From contig NZ_JAHXZS010000002.1 in the NCBI RefSeq assembly GCF_019740335.1, forward strand, positions 310,001 through 374,000: a stretch of DNA of 64,000 nt. Direction: 5' to 3'. The notes below the pieces were generated by a model, which made no database searches, was not told where the DNA came from, and saw nothing but the letters and a program-made list of their open reading frames with translations. A program made the translations under genes and the position numbers. The DNA comes from Alteraquisediminimonas sediminicola (GTDB lineage: Bacteria; Pseudomonadota; Alphaproteobacteria; Sphingomonadales; Sphingomonadaceae). Of the stretch, positions 18,851-30,497 are shown in pieces. Every line of letters begins with the position of its first letter. The stretch's first letter is position 1.

Positions 18851-19399
18851 ATGATCATGATGATGAACAAGCCGCCCTCTCGTTATCAGGTGCTCGAACA
18901 ACATGGTCGGCTGATCGTGCTGGTCGATGGCCAGCCGGTCAATGGCTTTGCGGCACAGGCAGAAAGCGGCAAGGCGAACCTGCAAGGCGGTGCAATGGCC
19001 AAGCCCGATGGACTGGTGGCCGAACCCGTATCGACGACCAACGCCTCGCCCAGTAACCGCCCACCAGAATCGGCAGGCGTTGCCCCGCGTGATAATAGCT
19101 GGCTCCATCAATTGGGCGCTTATGGCCTGTCGGCCTTATACAAGAACCGCGACGATCAAGGTCGCCTCCTGATCCGGCGCACCCGCAACAGCCGCCCGCT
19201 ACAAGCCGCCCTATCGCGTGAGGAAGAGGCGAAGTTCGCAGGTCTAATGGGCCTCTGGCTGGTAGCCCTCTTCGTGCTGGTCGCGACTTTGCCGGTGAAA
19301 CCGATGTTGAACGCCGGTCTGCTCTTTATCCTGTTCAAATTCGGCTGGCCGCTGCTGCTCAATCGCATCCCGGCTGATCGATGGGAAATAGTCGCTTAG
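18851..19399 (+). CDS. Two-helix membrane protein, unknown
   Basis: A 182-residue protein. The N-terminal 70 residues are soluble and low in structure, the middle is basic (LLIRRTRNSRPLQAAL), and two hydrophobic helices end the protein (about 130-147 and 151-170), giving a C-terminal hairpin anchor. Several ATG codons crowd the start (18851-18866) and the exact one is unsure. It overlaps the end of crtZ by four bases in convergent orientation. No family recognised. Confidence 0.65.
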   Translation: MIMMMNKPPSRYQVLEQHGRLIVLVDGQPVNGFAAQAESGKANLQGGAMAKPDGLVAEPVSTTNASPSNRPPESAGVAPRDNSWLHQLGAYGLSALYKNRDDQGRLLIRRTRNSRPLQAALSREEEAKFAGLMGLWLVALFVLVATLPVKPMLNAGLLFILFKFGWPLLLNRIPADRWEIVA

Positions 19400-19899
19400 G
19401 CCCCATCGCGCGGGCCACGCACCCCTGCCCGCCCGCGCTTGGCCAGTTCGGCCTTCAAGACCTCCGGCCTTGGCGCATAGATAAAGCCAAAGCTGACATT
19501 GCCCTCGCGCGTTTCGACCACATGATGCAGCCGATGCGCCTGCACGATCCGCTTCATATAGGCCGAACGCGGGACATAATGATGGCCGATCCGTTGATGG
19601 ACGATCACATCATGGAACCCGAAATAGATCGCGCCATAGGCCGCAATCCCGCCACCGACCCACGCAAATGCCGCCCCATGGCCAAGGCCGATGCCATAAT
19701 AGAACAGCCCGATCGACGGCAGCGCGAAAATCACCGCATAGAGATCGTTCAGTTCGAATCTGCCCGTGCGCGGGCGGTGATGGCTCTTGTGCAGAAACCA
19801 GCCCGGCCCGTGCATGATCCAGCGATGGGCGGCATAGGCAAAGCCCTCCATGCCGATCACGGTCATCAGGAATAATAAAGGGCCGGGGATGGAATGCAT
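19396..19899 (-). CDS. crtZ: Beta-carotene hydroxylase (CrtZ type)
   Basis: Membrane di-iron hydroxylase that converts beta-carotene to zeaxanthin. All four histidine clusters of the family are present: HRWIMH, HKSHH, HDVIVHQR with HH following, and HRLHH, between hydrophobic segments. I chose ATG 19899 (167 residues, MHSIPG) over a TTG 13 codons upstream because the family begins shortly before the MEGFAYAAHR segment. It stands alone here; no other carotenoid genes are in the window. A sterol-desaturase-like function is less likely given the motif spacing. Confidence 0.9.
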   Translation of the reverse strand: MHSIPGPLLFLMTVIGMEGFAYAAHRWIMHGPGWFLHKSHHRPRTGRFELNDLYAVIFALPSIGLFYYGIGLGHGAAFAWVGGGIAAYGAIYFGFHDVIVHQRIGHHYVPRSAYMKRIVQAHRLHHVVETREGNVSFGFIYAPRPEVLKAELAKRGRAGVRGPRDGA

Positions 19900-19958
19900 G
19901 GCCCATGCCTTAAACCCGCCGCTTGCGCCGGTCAGCAATTTTCTGCATCCATGCCCTT

Positions 19959-20276
19959 ATGTTTCGACACAAACGCCTCCTTATCGTCCCCGCTTTGTTG
20001 TTGCTGTCCGCATGCGGCCTGCCCGAACAAAAGGTCCGCACCGGATTAATCAATGCAGGGCTACGCCCCCCGATGGCGGGCTGCATGGCCAAGCGCATGG
20101 TCGAGCGCTTGTCGATCTCGCAGTTGCAACGACTGGGCGCGCTTGGCAATTTGAAGGACAAAGACTGGCGCGAACTGCCGATGGATCAATTTCTGCACAA
20201 TGTCCGTGCGTTAAAGGACCCGGAAATTCTGTCGGTGACGAGCGCGTCGGCATTGCTATGCGCGGTGAACGGCTAA
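19959..20276 (+). CDS. Small lipoprotein, unknown
   Basis: A 105-residue protein starting at ATG 19959 with a basic start (MFRHKRLL), a hydrophobic stretch and a lipobox LLSAC near residue 19, so it should be lipidated and membrane-anchored. The mature part is helical, with a charged RMVERLSISQLQRLG segment and two further cysteines (CMAKRM and a C-terminal LLCAVNG) that could form a disulfide. It is divergent from crtZ. No family recognised. Confidence 0.75.
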   Translation: MFRHKRLLIVPALLLLSACGLPEQKVRTGLINAGLRPPMAGCMAKRMVERLSISQLQRLGALGNLKDKDWRELPMDQFLHNVRALKDPEILSVTSASALLCAVNG

Positions 20277-20434
20277 GACTCGCCCGACCATAAGGGCAGA
20301 CATGTTCGATCCTATCACTTTTACGATGCTGCAAACGCGAACTTAGCGGAAATGCGGGCTGGATTCTTTCGCCAAGCTATGCTTTAGCCCCAAGCGATCC
20401 AGATCGCATTGCAGCCGAAAGGGGCACGAACGAC

Positions 20435-21634
<1,200 letters not shown>

Positions 21635-21640
21635 TACGAC

Positions 21641-21664
21641 GGAAGGGCCTTGATCGGCCCTTCC
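21641..21664 (+). terminator. Hairpin after sucC
   Basis: A perfect 9-bp stem (21641-21649 with 21656-21664) and a TTGATC loop follow the sucC stop by 6 bases. Only a short T-rich stretch follows, so termination may be partial. Confidence 0.7.
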
Positions 21665-21751
21665 AGTTCGTTATCGGCGTTTTGGCAACCAGACTTACTT
21701 TAAACTAGGGCAGCGTTCTTAATGGCGCGCCGTCCAGGAAAGGAAAGCGAC

Positions 21752-22498
21752 ATGAAAATCCTCGTCCCCGTCAAGCGGGTGATCGATTATAATGTGAAGC
21801 CGCGGGTGAAAGCCGATGGCACGGGCGTCGATCTGGCGAACGTGAAAATGTCGATGAACCCATTCGATGAAATCGCGGTCGAAGAAGCCATTCGCCTGCG
21901 TGAAAAGGGCGTTGCCACGGAAATCATCGCGATTTCTGTCGGCCCGGAAAAGGCGCAGGAAACCCTGCGTACCGCGCTCGCCATGGGTGCGGACCGCGCG
22001 ATCCTGATCGTCGCCGAAGATGTGGAGCCGCTCGGCGTTGCCAAGCTCCTCGCCAAGGTTGTCGAAGAAGAACAGCCCGGCCTCGTGATCCTCGGCAAGC
22101 AGGCAATCGATGACGACAGCAACCAGACCGGCCAGATGCTGGCCGCGCTGACGGGCCGTCCGCAGGGCACTTTCGCTTCCAAGGTCGAAGTCGCTGGCGA
22201 CACCGTCAACGTGACCCGCGAAGTCGATGGCGGTCTTGAAACCGTGGCCCTTAAGACCCCGGCGATCATCACCACCGACCTTCGTTTGAACGAGCCGCGC
22301 TATGCGTCGTTGCCGAACATCATGAAGGCCAAGTCCAAGCCGCTGGCGACCAAGACCCCTGCCGATTACGGCGTGGATGTTGCGCCGCGTCTCAAGACGC
22401 TGACCGTCACAGAGCCGCCGGTGCGTAGCGCTGGCATCAAGGTTGCCGATGTCGATGCATTGGTCGCCAAGCTTAAAGAAATGGGAGTCGCACAATGA
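21752..22498 (+). CDS. etfB: Electron transfer flavoprotein, beta subunit
   Basis: Small subunit of the ETF heterodimer that takes electrons from acyl-CoA and other dehydrogenases to the quinone pool. The 248 residues start [14 protein letters not shown] (GGAAAG lies just upstream; an earlier open frame is unsupported) and carry the AMP-binding region [17 protein letters not shown] and the C-terminal [13 protein letters not shown] recognition segment. etfA overlaps its stop by four bases. Confidence 0.96.
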   Translation: MKILVPVKRVIDYNVKPRVKADGTGVDLANVKMSMNPFDEIAVEEAIRLREKGVATEIIAISVGPEKAQETLRTALAMGADRAILIVAEDVEPLGVAKLLAKVVEEEQPGLVILGKQAIDDDSNQTGQMLAALTGRPQGTFASKVEVAGDTVNVTREVDGGLETVALKTPAIITTDLRLNEPRYASLPNIMKAKSKPLATKTPADYGVDVAPRLKTLTVTEPPVRSAGIKVADVDALVAKLKEMGVAQ

Positions 22499-23424
22499 AG
22501 ACCCTCGTTTATGTCGAACATGACAACGCATCGCTGAAGGATGCGACCCTCGCCGTCGTCACCGCTGCCTCGCAGCTCGGTGAAGTCCATCTGCTCGTCG
22601 CCGGTCAAGGCTGCGGCGCAGTGGCCGAACAGGCGTCGAAGATCGCTGGCGTTGCCAAGGTCCATGTGGCCGATGATGCGGCTTATGCCAATCAGCTGGC
22701 CGAAAATGTCGCGACGCTCGTCGTCGACCTGATGGGCCATCATGATGCGTTCCTTGCGCCGGCAACCGCCCATGGCAAGAACATCGCGCCGCGCGTCGCC
22801 GCGTTGCTCGATGTCATGCAGATCTCGGACATTCTGTCGGTCGAAAGCGCCGACACCTTCACCCGTCCGATCTATGCGGGCAACGCGATTGCGACTGTCC
22901 AGTCTGCGGATGCCAAGAAGGTCATCACCGTGCGCGGCACCGCTTTTGCCAAGGCAGAAGCCACCGGCGGTTCGGCGGCGATCGAAGCCATCGGCAGCAA
23001 GGGCGATGCAGGCACATCGTCGTTCGTTGGTGCTGAAATCGCCAAGCTCGAACGTCCGGAACTGACCTCGGCCAAGGTGATCGTCTCCGGCGGTCGCGCG
23101 CTGAAGGATGCAGAAACCTTCCAGCAGGTGATCTTCCCGTTAGCGGACAAGCTTGGCGCAGCTGTCGGCGCATCGCGCGCTGCGGTCGATGCGGGCTATG
23201 TCCCGAACGATTATCAGGTCGGCCAGACCGGCAAGATCGTCGCCCCGGAAGTCTATGTCGCCATCGGCATCTCCGGTGCGATCCAGCATCTCGCCGGGAT
23301 GAAAGACTCCAAGACGATCATCGCGATCAACAAGGACGAAGACGCCCCGATCTTCCAGGTCGCGGATCTCGGCCTGGTCGGCGATCTGTTCAAGATCGTA
23401 CCGGAACTCGTCGGCAAGCTCTGA
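22495..23424 (+). CDS. etfA: Electron transfer flavoprotein, alpha subunit
   Basis: FAD-binding subunit of ETF, 309 residues. The FAD domain motifs are present: [62 protein letters not shown] and [22 protein letters not shown]. It is coupled to etfB through an ATGA overlap and closed by a strong terminator at 23450. The electron acceptor, ETF-quinone oxidoreductase, is not in the window. Confidence 0.96.
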   Translation: MKTLVYVEHDNASLKDATLAVVTAASQLGEVHLLVAGQGCGAVAEQASKIAGVAKVHVADDAAYANQLAENVATLVVDLMGHHDAFLAPATAHGKNIAPRVAALLDVMQISDILSVESADTFTRPIYAGNAIATVQSADAKKVITVRGTAFAKAEATGGSAAIEAIGSKGDAGTSSFVGAEIAKLERPELTSAKVIVSGGRALKDAETFQQVIFPLADKLGAAVGASRAAVDAGYVPNDYQVGQTGKIVAPEVYVAIGISGAIQHLAGMKDSKTIIAINKDEDAPIFQVADLGLVGDLFKIVPELVGKL

Positions 23425-23449
23425 ATTGTCAGATCAGTCTGAATAAGGC

Positions 23450-23483
23450 AAAGGGCGGTCAGCAATGGCCGCCCTTTCTTTTT
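23450..23483 (+). terminator. Rho-independent terminator after etfA
   Basis: A 9-bp stem (23450-23458 with 23469-23477), ten-base loop and following CTTTTT run end the etfBA transcript before purU. Confidence 0.9.
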
Positions 23484-23511
23484 AAACTAATATCGACGGA
23501 TAAAGCCCCGC

Positions 23512-24369
23512 ATGTCGACGCATCATATCCTGACACTTTCCTGCGATGATCGCCCCGGCCTTGTCGCCGCCGTGGCGGGTTGCCTTGCCGATCATCAGGG
23601 CAACATTCTCGATTCCCAGCAGTTCAACGATGTGATGAGCGGGCGCTTCTTCATGCGGGTCGTGTTCGCCTTGCCGCCCGGCCAGATCATCGATGCGCTA
23701 CGCCACCAATTGGGCGTGATCGGCCAGCAGCTCGGCCTCGACTGGAATCTGCGGCCCAAGGACAAGACGCGCAAGACATTGCTGCTCGTGTCCAAATTCG
23801 ATCATTGCCTTGCCGATCTCTTGTACCGCCACCGTATCGGCGAACTACCGATGGATGTGGCGGGCATTGTCTCCAACCATCCGCAAAGCGCGCTCAACCT
23901 GACGCTCGCCGATCATATCCCGTTTCATCATCTGCCGATCAGCAAGGACAACAAGGCCGAACAAGAGACCATGATCCGCCGCATCATCGATGACAGCGGC
24001 ACGGAATTGGTGGTGCTGGCGCGCTATATGCAGATCCTCTCCGACGAATTCGTGCGCGACCTGCGCGGGCGCTGCATCAATATTCATCACAGCTTCTTGC
24101 CGGGCTTCAAGGGGGCCAAGCCCTACCATCAAGCCTTCGAACGCGGGGTAAAGATGATCGGCGCGACCGCCCATTATGTCACCGCCGATCTGGATGAAGG
24201 CCCGATCATCCATCAGGATGTCGAAGCGATCAGCCATGCCGACAGCCCGGACGATCTCGTCCGCAAGGGCCGCGACATCGAACGCCGCGTGCTGTCCACC
24301 GCCGTGCTCCATCATCTCGAAGACCGGGTATTGCTGAACGGCAATCGCACGGTCGTATTCAAGGACTGA
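23512..24369 (+). CDS. purU: Formyltetrahydrofolate deformylase
   Basis: Hydrolyses 10-formyl-THF to formate and THF. The 285 residues show an N-terminal ACT domain ([19 protein letters not shown] at about 4-22) and a C-terminal formyltransferase domain with the catalytic Asn-His-Asp set: the ISNHP-type segment [29 protein letters not shown] and the [10 protein letters not shown] motif. The gene starts 35 bp after the etfA terminator and appears monocistronic. Confidence 0.95.
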   Translation: MSTHHILTLSCDDRPGLVAAVAGCLADHQGNILDSQQFNDVMSGRFFMRVVFALPPGQIIDALRHQLGVIGQQLGLDWNLRPKDKTRKTLLLVSKFDHCLADLLYRHRIGELPMDVAGIVSNHPQSALNLTLADHIPFHHLPISKDNKAEQETMIRRIIDDSGTELVVLARYMQILSDEFVRDLRGRCINIHHSFLPGFKGAKPYHQAFERGVKMIGATAHYVTADLDEGPIIHQDVEAISHADSPDDLVRKGRDIERRVLSTAVLHHLEDRVLLNGNRTVVFKD

Positions 24370-24414
24370 TCTTCCCCTTGCCCTGCCCCCCCTTCACCCT
24401 CTAACCCGTATAAC

Positions 24415-25020
24415 ATGATTGCAAGGCTCAAGGGCGTACTCGCCGAAACAGGGACGGACCATGGGGTGATCGACGTGCAAGGCGTCGGCTATCTCGTGCT
24501 GCTGTCGGGACGCACGCTCAGCGCGATTGGCGAGATCGGCAATGATGTGCTGCTCCTCACCGATATGCAGGTGCGCGAGGATGCGATCACCCTGTTCGGC
24601 TTTGGCTCGGCGGCGGAGCGCGACTGGTTCCGCCTGCTCACCAGCGTGCAAGGCGTTGGCGGCAAGGTCGCGTTGAACATCCTGACCGCGCTCGCCCCGG
24701 ATGAACTGGTCCGGGCCATCGGCGCACAGGATAAGGCGATGGTCGCCCGCGCCAATGGCGTTGGCCCGAAACTCGCGGAACGCATCGTGCGCGAATTGAA
24801 GGACAAGGTCGGGTCGCTCGCTTTGCTTGGCCCCGGCGCATTGGGGAGCACCCCCGTGCCAAAGGGCAGCCATGCGGCAGATGCCGTCTCGGCGCTCGCC
24901 AATCTCGGGTTCAAGCCAAATGAGGCTGCCAATGCGGTACAGGCCGCACAGGATGAACTCGGCGATAGCGCCAGCCTTGATGCGCTGGTGCGCCTCGCGC
25001 TGAAAAAGGCCTCACGATGA
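24415..25020 (+). CDS. ruvA: Holliday junction DNA helicase subunit RuvA
   Basis: Tetrameric junction-binding protein that directs RuvB. The 201 residues contain the N-terminal OB fold ([13 protein letters not shown]), helix-hairpin-helix motifs ([16 protein letters not shown] and [19 protein letters not shown]) and the C-terminal domain III that contacts RuvB ([18 protein letters not shown]). It overlaps ruvB by four bases. ruvC, often upstream, is absent here. Confidence 0.96.
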   Translation: MIARLKGVLAETGTDHGVIDVQGVGYLVLLSGRTLSAIGEIGNDVLLLTDMQVREDAITLFGFGSAAERDWFRLLTSVQGVGGKVALNILTALAPDELVRAIGAQDKAMVARANGVGPKLAERIVRELKDKVGSLALLGPGALGSTPVPKGSHAADAVSALANLGFKPNEAANAVQAAQDELGDSASLDALVRLALKKASR

Positions 25021-26045
25021 CCGACGACCGCCTCCTCACCGCCAATCGCCGCCCGGAAGATGTGGACGCGGCGCTGCGCCCGAAATCCCTCGATGAGTTC
25101 GTCGGGCAAAAGGCTGCGCGCGAAAATCTGCGCGTGTTTATCGAGGCCGCACGCGGCCGTGGCGATGCGCTCGATCATGTGCTGTTCTTTGGCCCGCCCG
25201 GCCTTGGCAAGACGACGCTGGCGCAGATCATCGCCCGCGAAATGGGCGTGGGCTTTCGTGCCACCTCCGGGCCGGTCATCGCGAAATCCGGGGATCTCGC
25301 CGCGCTGCTGACCAATCTCGAAGATGGCGATGTGCTGTTCATCGATGAAATTCACCGGCTCAATCCGGCGGTGGAGGAAGTGCTCTACCCGGCGATGGAA
25401 GACCGCGCGCTCGATCTGATGATCGGCGAAGGGCCGTCCGCCCGTTCGGTGCGGATCGACCTCCCGAAATTCACTTTGGTCGGCGCGACCACGCGCCAAG
25501 GCCTGCTCACCACACCGTTGCGCGACCGTTTCGGCATTCCGGTGCGGCTGCAATTCTACACCGTCGATGAACTGGAACAGGTCGTGCGCCGCGCTGCCGG
25601 GTTGCTCGACCTTGGCATCGCCGATGATGGCGCGCGCGAAGTGGCGCGGCGCGCGCGTGGCACCCCGCGCATCGCCGGGCGGTTGCTGCGTCGTGTGCGC
25701 GATTTCGCCAATGTCGCGGGTGAAACGGTGGTCACCGCGCAAATCGCCGATGCCTCGCTCAATCGGCTGGAGGTCGATGCGCTTGGCCTTGATGCGATGG
25801 ACCGGCGCTATTTGATGATGATCGCCGATATTTATCGCGGCGGGCCGGTCGGCGTGGAAACGCTGGCGGCGGGCCTGTCCGAACCGCGCGACACGGTGGA
25901 AGAAGTGATCGAGCCTTATCTGATCCAGCTCGGCCTGATCGCCCGCACCGCCCGCGGGCGGATGCTGAACGCGCGCGGGTGGAAACATCTCGGCCTCAAT
26001 CCACCGAGCGACATCAATGTGCAAGACAGCCTGTTCGATGAGTGA
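25017..26045 (+). CDS. ruvB: Holliday junction DNA helicase motor RuvB
   Basis: AAA+ motor for branch migration, 342 residues. Motifs: [11 protein letters not shown], Walker [10 protein letters not shown] near residues 61-69, Walker [10 protein letters not shown], sensor [19 protein letters not shown] and a C-terminal winged helix ending in LGRTARGR-type sequence ([10 protein letters not shown]). The start is coupled to the ruvA stop and its own stop overlaps ybgC by eight bases. Confidence 0.97.
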   Translation: MTDDRLLTANRRPEDVDAALRPKSLDEFVGQKAARENLRVFIEAARGRGDALDHVLFFGPPGLGKTTLAQIIAREMGVGFRATSGPVIAKSGDLAALLTNLEDGDVLFIDEIHRLNPAVEEVLYPAMEDRALDLMIGEGPSARSVRIDLPKFTLVGATTRQGLLTTPLRDRFGIPVRLQFYTVDELEQVVRRAAGLLDLGIADDGAREVARRARGTPRIAGRLLRRVRDFANVAGETVVTAQIADASLNRLEVDALGLDAMDRRYLMMIADIYRGGPVGVETLAAGLSEPRDTVEEVIEPYLIQLGLIARTARGRMLNARGWKHLGLNPPSDINVQDSLFDE

Positions 26046-26490
26046 ACCGACCCTGCCCAGCCCGGCATCGGGCGTGTTTATCGGCCCAGTCCATCATTTC
26101 CCGGTGCGCGTCTATTATGAAGACACGGACGTTTCGGGCATCGTCTATCACGCCAATTATCTGCGTTTCATGGAGCGCGGGCGTTCCGACATGCTGCGCG
26201 TGATCGGCATCGATCAACGCGCGGCCATCGAGACTGGCCAAGGCGTCTATACGGTCGCGGACATTGCGCTGCGCTATCTCCGCCCGGCGCGACTGGATGA
26301 CGATCTGATCGTCAAATCATCGGTGACGCAGTTGAAAAATGCGAGCTGCAAGATTCATCAGGCAATCTGGCGCGGTGACGAACAGCTCACCCGCGCCGAG
26401 GTGACGGCGGCATTTATCACCCTTGATGGCCGCCCCCAACGCCAGCCGCCTGCATGGATGGCCGCTTTTCAACGCGTGCTGGCGGAGTAA
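26038..26490 (+). CDS. ybgC: YbgC-type acyl-CoA thioesterase
   Basis: Tol-Pal-associated hotdog thioesterase of 150 residues. The catalytic motif [23 protein letters not shown] is intact near residue 30 (the Asp in YEDTD is the likely nucleophile or base). ATG 26038 lies inside the end of ruvB, giving translational coupling. In many proteobacteria tolQ follows ybgC, but here the next thing is a dispersed repeat and the convergent gshA, so the Tol genes must be elsewhere. Confidence 0.93.
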   Translation: MSEPTLPSPASGVFIGPVHHFPVRVYYEDTDVSGIVYHANYLRFMERGRSDMLRVIGIDQRAAIETGQGVYTVADIALRYLRPARLDDDLIVKSSVTQLKNASCKIHQAIWRGDEQLTRAEVTAAFITLDGRPQRQPPAWMAAFQRVLAE

Positions 26491-26566
26491 AGCGACAAGC
26501 ATACACTGCGTAAAATCCACCAACGGCGCAAAGCGCCGCAAGGCCGAACGGTCGCCGCACCTTATT

Positions 26567-26619
26567 GGCGCGAAAGCCTAAGGCAGCGGATGTTGCCGCC
26601 GGCGACTGAGGCTAAAACA
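26567..26619 (-). repeat. Dispersed intergenic repeat, copy 1
   Basis: A 47-bp unit (from GGCGCGAAAGCC to GGCT) matches 53977-54023 at 44 of 47 positions. On the minus strand it can fold with AGCCT pairing AGGCT around an inner GGCGGC/GCTGCC stem. It lies between convergent ybgC and gshA. An A/T-rich run follows at 26620-26640. A possibly related GC-rich stretch (26518-26550, ACGGCGCAAAGCGCCGC) precedes it. Confidence 0.75.
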
Positions 26620-26632
26620 AAAAAGCCCCCCC

Positions 26633-28006
26633 TTAAAAACTCATTTCCTCATAGACATGACGGACATCGCCCTGCCACTCGCCCTGATAGCGCTCCAACA
26701 GCAATTCCGCCTTGGTCTTGCCGCTGTCGATAATCTCATCGAGCGGGTTGAGGAATGACGCTTCATTTTCACCCAACGCATTGACCTGCGCGCGCGCCGT
26801 AAGTCCCGCCCGCGCAATGTCGAGAATGGCACGCCCCAATTGCTGGAACGTCCGGCCATCCGGGGCGAGAGTCTTGAGACCCAAGGTCGGCACCTCGGCG
26901 CGAATGCGATGATGGTCGGCGATGCTCCAGCCCTTGACCACATCCCATGCGGCATCAAGCGCGGCCTGATCATACAGCAGCCCCACCCAGAATGCGGGCA
27001 GCGCGCAAATGCGGTTCCACCGGCCCCCATCGGCCCCGCGCATTTCGAGGAAGCTCTTCAACCGCACTTCCGGAAAGGCGGTGGACAAATGGTCGTTCCA
27101 ATCGCCGATATGCGGCTTTTGGCCCTTGTACGCAGGCAGTTCGCCCTTCAGAAAATCGCGGAAAGACTGGCCTGCGGCATCGATATATTTGCCGTCGCGA
27201 TAAACAAAGTACATCGGCACATCGAGCATATAATCGGCATAACGTTCATAGCCGAAGCCATCTTCGAACACGAATGGCAGCATGCCGGTGCGATGCGGAT
27301 CGGTATCGGTCCAGATATGGCTGCGATAGGAGAGTTTGCCATTCGGCTTGCCCTCGGTGAAGGGCGAATTGGCGAACAAAGCCGTAGCCAGCGGTTGCAG
27401 CGCAAGACTGACCCGGAATTTCTGCACCATATCGGCTTCGGACGCATAATCGAGATTGGTCTGGATCGTGCAGGTCCGCAGCATCATATCAAGGCCAAGA
27501 TTGCCGACACGCGGCATATGGCGGAGCATGATGTCATAACGGCCCTTGGGCATGATCGGCAATTCGGCGCGGGTTTTGTCCGGCCACATGCCAAGACCGA
27601 GGAACCCCAGCCCCATTTCCGCGCCGATTTCCTTCACCTGCCGCAAATGCCGTCCGGTTTCAGCACAGGTCTGGTGCAGATTTTCGAGCGGTGCGCCCGA
27701 CAATTCCAATTGGCCCGCCGGTTCAAGGCTGATCGCGCCATCCGCGCCGGTGAGCGCAATGACATTATCGCCCTCCATCACCGGTTCCCAGCCAAAGCGC
27801 GTCATCGCCATCAACAGATCGCGAATCCCGCCTTTTTCGTCATAGCTCGGCGCGCGATGATCGGCGGTGCGATAGACGAATTTCTCATGCTCGGTCCCGA
27901 TGCGCCAGCGTGCAGCCGGCTTTTCGCCCTTGGCAAAAACGGACAGCAGGTCATCCCGGCTGTCGATCATCGGTTCCTCTCCGGCGGATTCTGTTTTCGT
28001 GCTCAT
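26633..28006 (-). CDS. gshA: Glutamate-cysteine ligase
   Basis: First step of glutathione synthesis, ATP-dependent joining of glutamate and cysteine. The 457 residues from ATG 28006 belong to the plant/alphaproteobacterial type: RWRIGTEHEKFVYR near 36-49, a GAISLEPAGQLELSG substrate-binding segment, TCTIQTNLDYASEADM and EMRGADGGRWNR. A longer open frame upstream is Arg-rich and has no family resemblance. gshB is not in the window. The order with rsmE and ubiA resembles that in related alphaproteobacteria. Confidence 0.94.
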   Translation of the reverse strand: MSTKTESAGEEPMIDSRDDLLSVFAKGEKPAARWRIGTEHEKFVYRTADHRAPSYDEKGGIRDLLMAMTRFGWEPVMEGDNVIALTGADGAISLEPAGQLELSGAPLENLHQTCAETGRHLRQVKEIGAEMGLGFLGLGMWPDKTRAELPIMPKGRYDIMLRHMPRVGNLGLDMMLRTCTIQTNLDYASEADMVQKFRVSLALQPLATALFANSPFTEGKPNGKLSYRSHIWTDTDPHRTGMLPFVFEDGFGYERYADYMLDVPMYFVYRDGKYIDAAGQSFRDFLKGELPAYKGQKPHIGDWNDHLSTAFPEVRLKSFLEMRGADGGRWNRICALPAFWVGLLYDQAALDAAWDVVKGWSIADHHRIRAEVPTLGLKTLAPDGRTFQQLGRAILDIARAGLTARAQVNALGENEASFLNPLDEIIDSGKTKAELLLERYQGEWQGDVRHVYEEMSF

Positions 28007-28061
28007 GGGGCAGTGCTTTACCCATCTAATACGGCGCTCGCAAAGCAATAGTTGCGCGCAC

Positions 28062-28808
28062 TCACCAATCCCCCGCCGCCGCCATCCAGACGGACAACGC
28101 CGCCGCCGCCGCCGTTTCGGCGCGCAAGATACGCGGCCCCAAACCAACGCCAACCGCCTGTGGCAAGGCGCGAATCGCTTCGCGCTCGTCCGGGTCAAAG
28201 CCCCCTTCCGGGCCGATCAGGATCGCGGCAGGCTGGCCGCGCCGTGCCTCAGCCGCCTTGGCAAACGCTTCACCCCCAGTTTCATCCGCGAAAAACAACA
28301 CGCGATCTTCCGGCCATGACCGCAACAATGGCGGCAGCTTCACCAATTCGGCCAGTTCGGGCAGGGCCGTGCGGCTGCATTGTTCCGCCGCCTCGGTCAA
28401 TTGCGCCATCGCGCGTTCATGATTGATCTTATCGACAACGCAGCGCCGGGTCAGCACCGGCACCAGCCGCGCCGCGCCCAGTTCGCACGCCTTTTCGAGC
28501 AAAAACTCGATCCGCCCCTTTTTGATCGGGGCAAAGCACAGCCACAAATCCGGCACGATCTCCCGCGCCCGCAGCAATCGCTCCACCCGCAGCACGAGAT
28601 CGCGCTTACCAACCGCCTCCGCCACGCCGAGCCATTCACCCGAGACATTATCGCATAATTTGACCGGATCACCGATCTTGGTCCGCATCACCGTGGCCAG
28701 ATAATGCGCCTGTGGGCCGTCGATACGAATACTGCCCCCTTCGACCAGCATTTCACTGGTGAACAGGCGCGGTGTCGATTGCGGTGGCCAGGCGGGCGTT
28801 GCGGGCAT
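28062..28808 (-). CDS. rsmE: 16S rRNA (uracil-1498-N3) methyltransferase
   Basis: SPOUT methyltransferase for 16S rRNA U1498, 248 residues from ATG 28808 (MPATPAWPPQS). The N-terminal PUA-like part contains GPQAHYLATVMR, and the C-terminal knot has the SAM-binding segments LIGPEGGFDPDE and VGLGPRILRAETAAAAAL. The upstream in-frame extension lies over the divergent ubiA and is not family-like. It lies 55 bp upstream of gshA on the same strand. Confidence 0.95.
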   Translation of the reverse strand: MPATPAWPPQSTPRLFTSEMLVEGGSIRIDGPQAHYLATVMRTKIGDPVKLCDNVSGEWLGVAEAVGKRDLVLRVERLLRAREIVPDLWLCFAPIKKGRIEFLLEKACELGAARLVPVLTRRCVVDKINHERAMAQLTEAAEQCSRTALPELAELVKLPPLLRSWPEDRVLFFADETGGEAFAKAAEARRGQPAAILIGPEGGFDPDEREAIRALPQAVGVGLGPRILRAETAAAAALSVWMAAAGDW

Positions 28809-28823
28809 AAAGAGGCGCTTATC

Positions 28824-29762
28824 ATGACAATAGCCGCAGATGAACCCTTGATCGTGCCAGACACGCAGTATCATGGCCTGCTCGGCCTGCTGCCCGCCGC
28901 ATGGCGACCCTATATCCAATTGGCGCGGATCGATCGGCCAATTGGGAGCTGGCTGCTCTATTGGCCCGGCGCATGGGCGATCCTGCTCGCAGGCGGGGGC
29001 AGATCGCATTGGCCGTTGCTGTTGTGGTTCGCGCTCGGATCATGGGCGATGCGCGGCGCGGGCTGTGTCTATAATGACATTGTCGACCGCGATCTTGATC
29101 GGATGGTCGCCCGCACCCGCGCCCGCCCGGTTGCCTCCGGTCGGGTCAGCCTGAAAGCCGCATGGGCGTGGTTGATGATCCTGTGCGCCATCGGCCTTGT
29201 CGTGCTGGTGCAATTGCGCTGGGAAGCGCAACTCGTCGCCCTCGCCAGCCTTGGCCTTGTCGCGGGTTATCCGTTCATGAAGCGCATCACATGGTGGCCA
29301 CAGGCATGGCTCGGCCTTGTCTTTGCATGGGCCTTGCCGACCGGCTGGGTCGCGGTAACGGGGACCATCCACCCGGCGATGCTGTGGCTGTATGGCGGCG
29401 CGATCGCGTGGGTGATCGGCTATGATACGATCTACGCCTTGCAGGATCGCGAGGACGATGCGCTGGTCGGCATCCGGTCTTCGGCACTGCGGATGGGCGA
29501 ACATGCCCGCGCCGGAATCTGCGGCTTTTATGCGGTGGCGATCCTATGCTGGGCCATCGCCTTTTGGCAGATGCGGCCACAGGTGATTGCCCTGCTGCCA
29601 TTGCTGCCGGTTGCCTCGCATCTGGCGTGGCAGGCGATCACGCTTGAAACCAGTCGCACAGACACAAAAACGGGCGAGAATGCCCTCGCCCGTTTTCGGT
29701 CTAATCGCTTCGCCGGGCTGTTGATGGCCTTGGCATGCGGCGTATTGGGGACGACGGCTTAA
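28824..29762 (+). CDS. ubiA: 4-hydroxybenzoate polyprenyltransferase
   Basis: Membrane prenyltransferase of ubiquinone synthesis, 312 residues from ATG 28824. The two Asp-rich motifs are intact: [19 protein letters not shown] near 118-136 and [21 protein letters not shown] near 200-220, among about eight membrane segments, with [11 protein letters not shown] near the start. It is divergent from rsmE (15 bp) and its end overlaps the end of clpP by four bases. Confidence 0.95.
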   Translation: MTIAADEPLIVPDTQYHGLLGLLPAAWRPYIQLARIDRPIGSWLLYWPGAWAILLAGGGRSHWPLLLWFALGSWAMRGAGCVYNDIVDRDLDRMVARTRARPVASGRVSLKAAWAWLMILCAIGLVVLVQLRWEAQLVALASLGLVAGYPFMKRITWWPQAWLGLVFAWALPTGWVAVTGTIHPAMLWLYGGAIAWVIGYDTIYALQDREDDALVGIRSSALRMGEHARAGICGFYAVAILCWAIAFWQMRPQVIALLPLLPVASHLAWQAITLETSRTDTKTGENALARFRSNRFAGLLMALACGVLGTTA

Positions 29763-30382
29763 GAAGCCTTTTCGTCCTCGCCGGTCACCGGGCGACGGTC
29801 GAATACCTGATCGATCAGGCCAAAGCTCTTGGCTTCTTCGGCGGTCATGAAATTGTCGCGCTCCATCGCCTTCTCGATCGTGTCGATGTCCTTGCCGGTA
29901 TACTTCGAATAAAGCGAATTCATGCTGGCGCGGATGCGGAGAATTTCCTGCGCCTGAATCGCGATGTCGGTCGCCTGACCCTGTGCACCGCCCGAAGGCT
30001 GGTGAATCATGATGCGCGAATTGGTCATCGCAATCCGCATCCCCGGCTCACCCGCCGCGAGCAGGAAGCTGCCCATCGATGCAGCCTGACCGATGCACAC
30101 GGTGCCGACCTTCGGGCGGATATATTGCATCGTATCATGGATCGCCATGCCCGCCGTCACCACGCCACCCGGCGAATTGATGTACATCCAGATGTCCTTT
30201 TTCGGATTTTCCGATTCAAGGAACAAAAGCTGGGCGACGATGACGGACGCCATCTGGTCTTCCACGCCACCGCTGACGAAGATGATCCGTTCACGCAGCA
30301 GGCGGGAGAAAATGTCGAAACTGCGTTCGCCCCGGGCGGACTGTTCAATGACGATCGGGACAAGAGCATCAATCGGATTCAT
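29759..30382 (-). CDS. clpP: ATP-dependent Clp protease proteolytic subunit
   Basis: Serine protease core of ClpXP/ClpAP, 207 residues. The triad is S102 (GQAASMGS), H127 (MIHQP) and D176 ([11 protein letters not shown]), with the same spacing as in E. coli ClpP. clpX and lon, which often follow, are not adjacent: downstream is the convergent ubiA. Upstream on the same strand are a glycosyltransferase, a large membrane protein and then tig, so the usual tig-clpP neighbourhood is kept but interrupted. Confidence 0.97.
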   Translation of the reverse strand: MNPIDALVPIVIEQSARGERSFDIFSRLLRERIIFVSGGVEDQMASVIVAQLLFLESENPKKDIWMYINSPGGVVTAGMAIHDTMQYIRPKVGTVCIGQAASMGSFLLAAGEPGMRIAMTNSRIMIHQPSGGAQGQATDIAIQAQEILRIRASMNSLYSKYTGKDIDTIEKAMERDNFMTAEEAKSFGLIDQVFDRRPVTGEDEKAS

Positions 30383-30497
30383 CGGTTTTGTTTTCCTTGC
30401 TGGCCTGAATTCCCGGAAAGGGAGAAAAAGCGGCGGATCGTCTTATGTTATGGGCACCCACCTGCACAAACGCAAGTGGATGCAGCAGCATGATCGT

